The notes below the pieces were generated by a model that saw only the letters and a program-made list of their open reading frames with translations, ran no database searches and was not told where the DNA came from. From positions 1 through 19,266 of the forward strand of contig JAEDMB010000022.1 in the NCBI GenBank assembly GCA_016303235.1: DNA of 19,266 bases, written 5' to 3'. Shown piece by piece: positions 14,926 to 19,266 of the stretch. Made by a program: the position numbers and the translations under genes. The stretch comes from Oscillospiraceae bacterium (GTDB lineage Bacteria; Bacillota; Clostridia; Oscillospirales; Ruminococcaceae). Every line of letters begins with the position of its first letter. The first letter of the stretch is position 1.

Positions 14926-16451
14926 TGTTCGCAAAAATAAACAGTCTCGGTCTTAACGGCTTGAATGCATTTGCAGTTGACGTTGAAATTGATATAAGCC
15001 GTGGACTGCCGTCATTCAATATAGTCGGACTTCCTGATACATCTGTAAGGGAAAGCAAGGACAGAATCCGTTCCGCACTGAAAGCGTGTTCAATAAGCAT
15101 ACCACCTTCAGCCGTAATGGTCAACCTTGCACCTGCCGGAACTAAAAAAACCGGTTCAATCTATGATATGGCAATCCTTGTAGCTGTTGTAAAAGCTATG
15201 AACATAATAAGGAATAATCTTGATGACTATGCTTTTATAGGCGAAGTATCTCTCAATGGCAGTATAAGACCTGTTGACGGCGTTCTGCCAATGGTTCTCA
15301 AGGCGAGGGAACTCGGAATAAAAGGCGTATTCGTTCCCGAAGAAAATGCCTATGAGGCATCTGTTGCGGAAGATGTTACAATATACGGAGTAAGCAACGT
15401 TTCACAGCTTATAAGTCATCTCTGCAATGAAATATTTATCAGTCCACAGCCGAAATATATCCCGAAAGATACAGCATATGCCGAAAAACTTGATTTTGCA
15501 GATGTAAAGGGACAGCATACTGCAAAGAAGGCTCTTGAAATAGCATGTGCCGGAGGTCATAATATAATGCTTATAGGCTCTCCGGGGAGCGGAAAAAGCA
15601 TGCTTGCAAAAAGAATCCCCTCAATACTGCCTCCTCTGACGTTTGAGGAATCACTCGAAACTACAAATATATATTCAATATCGGGACTTGTGGACAGAAA
15701 AACCCCTCTTATTACAAAAAGACCGTTCCGTTCGCCTCATCATACTATTTCAACGGCAGGACTTGCAGGTGGCGGAACTATTCCACGTCCCGGAGAAATT
15801 TCCCTTGCACACAACGGAGTACTTTTTCTTGATGAATTTCCCGAATTTGGTCATACTGCAATAGATACACTCCGTCAGCCTATGGAGGACAGAACTATTA
15901 CAATAGGCAGAGTTTCAAAAACAGTTACATATCCCTGTTCCGTTATGCTTGTAACAGCTATGAATCCCTGTCCATGCGGATATTTCGGTCACCCGACTCA
16001 TGAATGTATCTGCTCACAAAAACAAGTCAGAACATATCTCGGAAAAATATCAGGGCCTGTTCTTGACAGAATAGATATGCACATTGAAGTTGCACCCGTT
16101 GACTTTTCGGAGCTTTCTTCGTCAAGAAAAGAAGAATCCTCTGCCGATATAAGAAAAAGAGTAATATCCGCAAGAGAAATTCAGACGGAACGTTTCAGAA
16201 AAACAAAAATAAAATGCAATGCAAACATGTCGCCTTCGGAAATTGAAAAATACTGTCAGATTCCGGACGCACTTAATGAAAAACTCCGCAGGACTTTTGA
16301 AAAGCTTGATTTGAGTGCAAGGGCATATCATAAAATTCTGAAAATATCCCGGACTGTTGCCGACCTTGAGGGCGTTGAAAATATTTCCGAAAAACATATA
16401 TTTCAGGCGGTTCAGTACAGAAGTCTTGACCGCAAATATTGGTTCAGATAA
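14925..16451 (+). CDS. comM: YifB/ComM family Mg-chelatase-like AAA+ ATPase
   Basis: A full-length 508-residue member of the YifB/ComM family. Residues 1-170 are the N-terminal ChlI-like domain typical of the family (GLPSFNIVGLPDTSVRESKDR). The AAA+ core has Walker A GSPGSGKS (218-225), Walker B VLFLDE (299-304), an arginine in GPVLDRID (382) and a Cys cluster in NPCPCG and ECICS (349, 351, 361, 363) that may bind zinc. The C-terminus has the usual helical lid. In naturally competent bacteria ComM is a hexameric helicase that extends branch migration during recombination of incoming DNA; in clostridia its role is not established. GGAG at 14911-14914 is the ribosome binding site, and the start overlaps the upstream stop by 1 nt. 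The SEDS gene follows 11 nt later. Confidence 0.93.
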   Translation: MFAKINSLGLNGLNAFAVDVEIDISRGLPSFNIVGLPDTSVRESKDRIRSALKACSISIPPSAVMVNLAPAGTKKTGSIYDMAILVAVVKAMNIIRNNLDDYAFIGEVSLNGSIRPVDGVLPMVLKARELGIKGVFVPEENAYEASVAEDVTIYGVSNVSQLISHLCNEIFISPQPKYIPKDTAYAEKLDFADVKGQHTAKKALEIACAGGHNIMLIGSPGSGKSMLAKRIPSILPPLTFEESLETTNIYSISGLVDRKTPLITKRPFRSPHHTISTAGLAGGGTIPRPGEISLAHNGVLFLDEFPEFGHTAIDTLRQPMEDRTITIGRVSKTVTYPCSVMLVTAMNPCPCGYFGHPTHECICSQKQVRTYLGKISGPVLDRIDMHIEVAPVDFSELSSSRKEESSADIRKRVISAREIQTERFRKTKIKCNANMSPSEIEKYCQIPDALNEKLRRTFEKLDLSARAYHKILKISRTVADLEGVENISEKHIFQAVQYRSLDRKYWFR

Positions 16452-16462
16452 AGGAAAACAAA

Positions 16463-17611
16463 ATGAAATCAGCATTCAGAAAAATAACCGTTCAGAAAAA
16501 AAATGACAGCGGACTTATGCTGGCTGTAATAGTATGCTCCGCAATAAGCGTACTGATGATATATTCAATAAGCTATAATCAGGTGCTTGACGGAGTTTCA
16601 ATGGATTACTACAAAACACAGCTTGTATCTGTTTTTATGGGTATCTGTACAAGCATAATTATTTCGCTTATAGACTATAAGAAAATCGCAAAGCTATGGT
16701 ATATATATATCCCGATAGCGATGGGGCTTGTACTTCTGACGTTTACAAGCCTCGGATACAGGAGAGCAGGAGCTGATGACCAGGCGTGGTTACAGCTCGG
16801 ATTTATAAACTTACAGCCCTCCGAACTTCTTAAACTTTCGTTTATACTTTCCTTTTCGTATCATCTTTCACGTGATGAGGAGAATATGAATGAACCTCTG
16901 CATATGCTTCTGCTCTGCATACATGCTCTGATACCAATAGGAATTATCGGCATACAGGGCGACTACGGAACAGCTATAATATTCGGCTGTATATTTGCAT
17001 CAATGATGATTTCGGCGGGAATTTCGTGGAAGTATCTTGTATCTGCTCCGATTCTTCTTGCGGTGGCAGTGGTATTTTTATGGAATTTCGTTCTTGGAAC
17101 TGTTCACAAAAAAAGAATATTAATATTATTCCACCCCGGAACAGACCCCCAGAATCTCGAATACCAGCAGGATTTGGGAATATCCGCACTGCGTTCGGGC
17201 GGTATATTCGGAAAAGGACTGTTTAATAAAGATGAGTCATATATATCAGTTCCGGAAATGCACAATGACTTTATGTTTTCATATATAGGTCAGGTATTCG
17301 GATTTGTGGGAACTCTCGGCGTAATAATACTGCTTATGTATATATGCCTTAAAATACTTGCTGACAGCACCGTCACAAGAGACAGTATGGGAAAATTCAT
17401 CTGTATGGGAGTATTCGGAATGATTCTCTCCCACTGCATTATGAATATAGGAATGGTTCTGAAAGTAATGCCTGTTATAGGCGTGCCTCTGCCGTTTTTA
17501 AGTGCCGGAGGAACTGCAATGGTGTGTATGTATGCATCAATAGGTCTTGTTATGAGTGCTTACCGCCACAATCAGAAAAAATATAATATGTTCTATGATG
17601 ACGATGATTAA
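16463..17611 (+). CDS. SEDS family peptidoglycan glycosyltransferase (RodA/FtsW/SpoVE type)
   Basis: A 382-residue polytopic membrane protein of the SEDS family, which polymerises lipid II into glycan strands together with a class B penicillin-binding protein. Key motifs are present: LQPSEL (117-122), the loop motif PEMHNDF with the catalytic Asp269, and PLPFLSAGG (342-350). The usual QPDLGT motif is QGDYGT here (165-170), keeping the Asp. RodA is most likely, but FtsW and SpoVE are hard to separate by eye, so no symbol is given. The ATG at 16463 is chosen because AAAGGA (16450-16455) lies 7 nt before it; an in-frame TTG at 16439 would overlap the end of the ATPase gene and hide that site. 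It ends in an acidic DDDD. It is the third gene of the operon, with no obvious terminator after it. Confidence 0.9.
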   Translation: MKSAFRKITVQKKNDSGLMLAVIVCSAISVLMIYSISYNQVLDGVSMDYYKTQLVSVFMGICTSIIISLIDYKKIAKLWYIYIPIAMGLVLLTFTSLGYRRAGADDQAWLQLGFINLQPSELLKLSFILSFSYHLSRDEENMNEPLHMLLLCIHALIPIGIIGIQGDYGTAIIFGCIFASMMISAGISWKYLVSAPILLAVAVVFLWNFVLGTVHKKRILILFHPGTDPQNLEYQQDLGISALRSGGIFGKGLFNKDESYISVPEMHNDFMFSYIGQVFGFVGTLGVIILLMYICLKILADSTVTRDSMGKFICMGVFGMILSHCIMNIGMVLKVMPVIGVPLPFLSAGGTAMVCMYASIGLVMSAYRHNQKKYNMFYDDDD

Positions 17612-17638
17612 AAACATTATGAAATTTTTCTGAAACTA

Positions 17639-17667
17639 TTGCAATTTCTATAAAAAAATGTCATAAT
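17639..17667 (+). promoter_or_regulatory. Likely promoter of guaA
   Basis: TTGCAA (17639-17644), a 17-nt spacer and CATAAT (17662-17667) preceded by TG (extended -10). The predicted start near 17674 gives a leader of about 50 nt. It lies in the 112-nt gap between the SEDS gene and guaA. Confidence 0.65.
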
Positions 17668-17668
17668 A

Positions 17669-17697
17669 GAAATTAGATTAATTTCGCAGAGAAATTA
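17669..17697 (+). promoter_or_regulatory. Three-arm inverted repeat at the guaA transcription start
   Basis: GAAATTA (17669-17675) and GAAATTA (17691-17697) flank an inverted copy TAATTTC (17679-17685). The middle arm can pair with either side. The left pair (3-nt spacer) overlaps the predicted start site like a repressor operator; the right pair (5-nt spacer, 7 bp, or 8 bp using one outer neighbouring pair) could form an RNA hairpin in the leader. All arms are AT-rich, so chance is possible. Confidence 0.4.
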
Positions 17698-17723
17698 AAA
17701 TTTATTGAATGGAGAATGATTGA

Positions 17724-19266
17724 ATGACATCACATCAGTTATGTATAGTTCTTGATTTCGGAGGACAGTATAATCAGCTTATCGCAAGGAGAGTCCGTGA
17801 ATGCGGAGTATACTGTGAAGTTAAGAGCTATAAAACATCTATAGAAGAAATAAAAAAGCTTAATCCGGTGGGAATAATTTTCACCGGAGGCCCTAACAGC
17901 GTATATCTTGAAAGCTCCCCGACTATTTCAAAGGAAATTCTTGAACTCGGAATCCCGATTCTCGGAATATGTTACGGCTGTCAGCTTATGGCATATCTCG
18001 CAGGCGGAAAAGTTTCATCATGCATATCATCTGAATACGGCAAGACTGAAACATACTATGACAAATCAAGTCTGATTTTCGGAGGGATTCCGGAACTTCC
18101 CGAAAAATCAGTTTCATGGATGAGCCACACGGATTATATATCCGAACTTCCCGAAGGCTTTAAAATTACTTCACATACCGAAAACTGTCCCGTTGCATCA
18201 ATGGAAAATCCTGATAAAAAGCTTTATGCAGTACAGTTCCACCCCGAAGTAAATCATACGGAATACGGAATAAAAATGATAGACAGCTTCCTTAAAAACG
18301 TATGCGGTTGTACAGGCGACTGGACTATGAGCAATTACGCTAAAACTGCCGTTGAGGATATAAGAAAGAAAGTCGGAGACGGTAAAGTACTTCTTGCACT
18401 TTCAGGCGGTGTTGACAGTTCTGTTGCGGCTGCACTTCTTGCAAAAGCAGTCGGAAATCAGCTTACATGCATATTCGTTGACCACGGCTTTATGCGTAAA
18501 AATGAAGGTGATGAAGTTGAACAGGCTTTTGCAGACTGGGGAATAAATTTCGTAAGAGTCAACGCTAAGGAACAGTTTATGTCAAAACTCAGAGGAGTTT
18601 CCGACCCCGAAACAAAGCGTAAGACCATAGGCGAGGAATTTATAAGAGTATTCGAGCAGGAAGCTAAAAAAATCGGAGCTGTTGACTATCTCGTACAGGG
18701 AACTATATACCCCGATGTAATCGAAAGCGGTGCGGGTGATGCAGCAGTAATAAAATCTCATCACAATGTAGGCGGACTTCCCGATTATGTGGACTTCAAG
18801 GAAATTATTGAACCTCTCCGCATGCTTTTCAAGGACGAAGTAAGACAGCTCGGAACTGAACTCGGCTTGTCAGATGTTCTTGTATGGAGACAGCCATTCC
18901 CCGGCCCCGGACTTGCTATAAGAATTATCGGTGAAATTACTGACGAAAAACTCGAAATTCTTCAGGACGCTGACTATATATTCCGTGAAGAAATAGCTAA
19001 AGCCGGTCTTGACAGAAAAATCAGTCAGTATTTTGCAGTTCTCACGAGTATGCGTTCAGTCGGAGTAATGGGCGACAGCCGTACCTATGACTATACACTT
19101 GCACTCCGTGGAGTTACTACAACTGATTTTATGACAGCAGATTTCGCTAAAATCCCGTATGATGTTCTTGAAACAACAGCTTCAAGAATTGTAAACGAAG
19201 TAAGCCATATAAACAGAATAGTTTACGATGTAACTACAAAACCGCCGGCAACTATTGAATGGGAGT
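17724..19266 (+). CDS. guaA: GMP synthase (glutamine-hydrolysing), stop codon outside the window
   Basis: A 514-residue GuaA, which aminates XMP to GMP using glutamine and ATP. The N-terminal class I glutamine amidotransferase has nucleophile Cys83 in GICYGC, and His173 and Glu175 in FHPE. The ATP pyrophosphatase domain has SGGVDSS (227-233), and the dimerisation domain ends in KPPATIEWE, the usual family end. The window stops one base after that Glu codon, with a T that fits the first base of a stop codon, so the protein is very probably complete. The start is the ATG at 17724 with GGAG at 17711-17714, 9 nt upstream. It has its own likely promoter and an inverted repeat at the start of its leader. 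No guanine riboswitch is recognisable. Confidence 0.97.
   Translation, partial: MTSHQLCIVLDFGGQYNQLIARRVRECGVYCEVKSYKTSIEEIKKLNPVGIIFTGGPNSVYLESSPTISKEILELGIPILGICYGCQLMAYLAGGKVSSCISSEYGKTETYYDKSSLIFGGIPELPEKSVSWMSHTDYISELPEGFKITSHTENCPVASMENPDKKLYAVQFHPEVNHTEYGIKMIDSFLKNVCGCTGDWTMSNYAKTAVEDIRKKVGDGKVLLALSGGVDSSVAAALLAKAVGNQLTCIFVDHGFMRKNEGDEVEQAFADWGINFVRVNAKEQFMSKLRGVSDPETKRKTIGEEFIRVFEQEAKKIGAVDYLVQGTIYPDVIESGAGDAAVIKSHHNVGGLPDYVDFKEIIEPLRMLFKDEVRQLGTELGLSDVLVWRQPFPGPGLAIRIIGEITDEKLEILQDADYIFREEIAKAGLDRKISQYFAVLTSMRSVGVMGDSRTYDYTLALRGVTTTDFMTADFAKIPYDVLETTASRIVNEVSHINRIVYDVTTKPPATIEWE

Noticed and set aside
16439..16462. TTG start eight codons upstream of the SEDS gene.
   Set aside because: It would overlap the end of the ATPase gene and lacks its own ribosome binding site, while AAAGGA is well placed for the ATG at 16463.
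17612..17660. A terminator after the SEDS gene.
   Set aside because: Only AT-rich sequence with no GC-containing stem was found, so readthrough into guaA cannot be excluded.

Overview
The window looks like a low-GC Gram-positive (Firmicutes/Clostridia) chromosome, most likely a Ruminococcus-type gut or rumen bacterium (Oscillospiraceae). The basis is AT-rich spacers, strong Shine-Dalgarno sites, sigma-A-type promoters, a secreted protein with a type I dockerin, and clostridial-style proteins throughout. The genus is an inference. No mobile element, tRNA, rRNA or CRISPR array was seen.

Layout. Positions 1-2637 (+): a heterodimeric ABC exporter pair, the first subunit cut by the window edge. 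Positions 2638-9681 and on to 13698 (-): read in the direction of transcription, rpoB, rpoC, a terminator, purA with its own promoter, a four-TM protein with repeated APVLDD motifs coupled to purA, another terminator, and a secreted CAP-dockerin protein. Positions 13699-14070: a 372-nt control region with a promoter for rpoB, a promoter for the rightward operon, and a third very strong rightward promoter followed within about 130 nt by an intrinsic terminator (candidate small or antisense RNA). Positions 14071-17611 (+): an unknown four-TM protein, a YifB/ComM-type AAA+ ATPase and a SEDS (RodA/FtsW) glycosyltransferase. Positions 17724-19266 (+): guaA, complete except for its stop codon.

How the genes relate. 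rpoB and rpoC form the RNA polymerase beta/beta' operon but stand apart from the rplJL genes and the rpsL-rpsG-fusA cluster that usually flank them. purA and guaA carry out the committed AMP and GMP steps of purine synthesis and have separate promoters. The rightward operon joins a conserved ATPase to a cell-wall elongation enzyme.

Most worth a second look: a Cys-rich insertion in the beta' clamp region of RpoC; a long acidic C-terminal tail on RpoB; face-to-face promoters in the rpoB leader with a predicted short antisense RNA; the APVLDD-repeat membrane protein coupled to purA; and a terminator that runs directly into the ribosome binding site of the CAP-dockerin gene.
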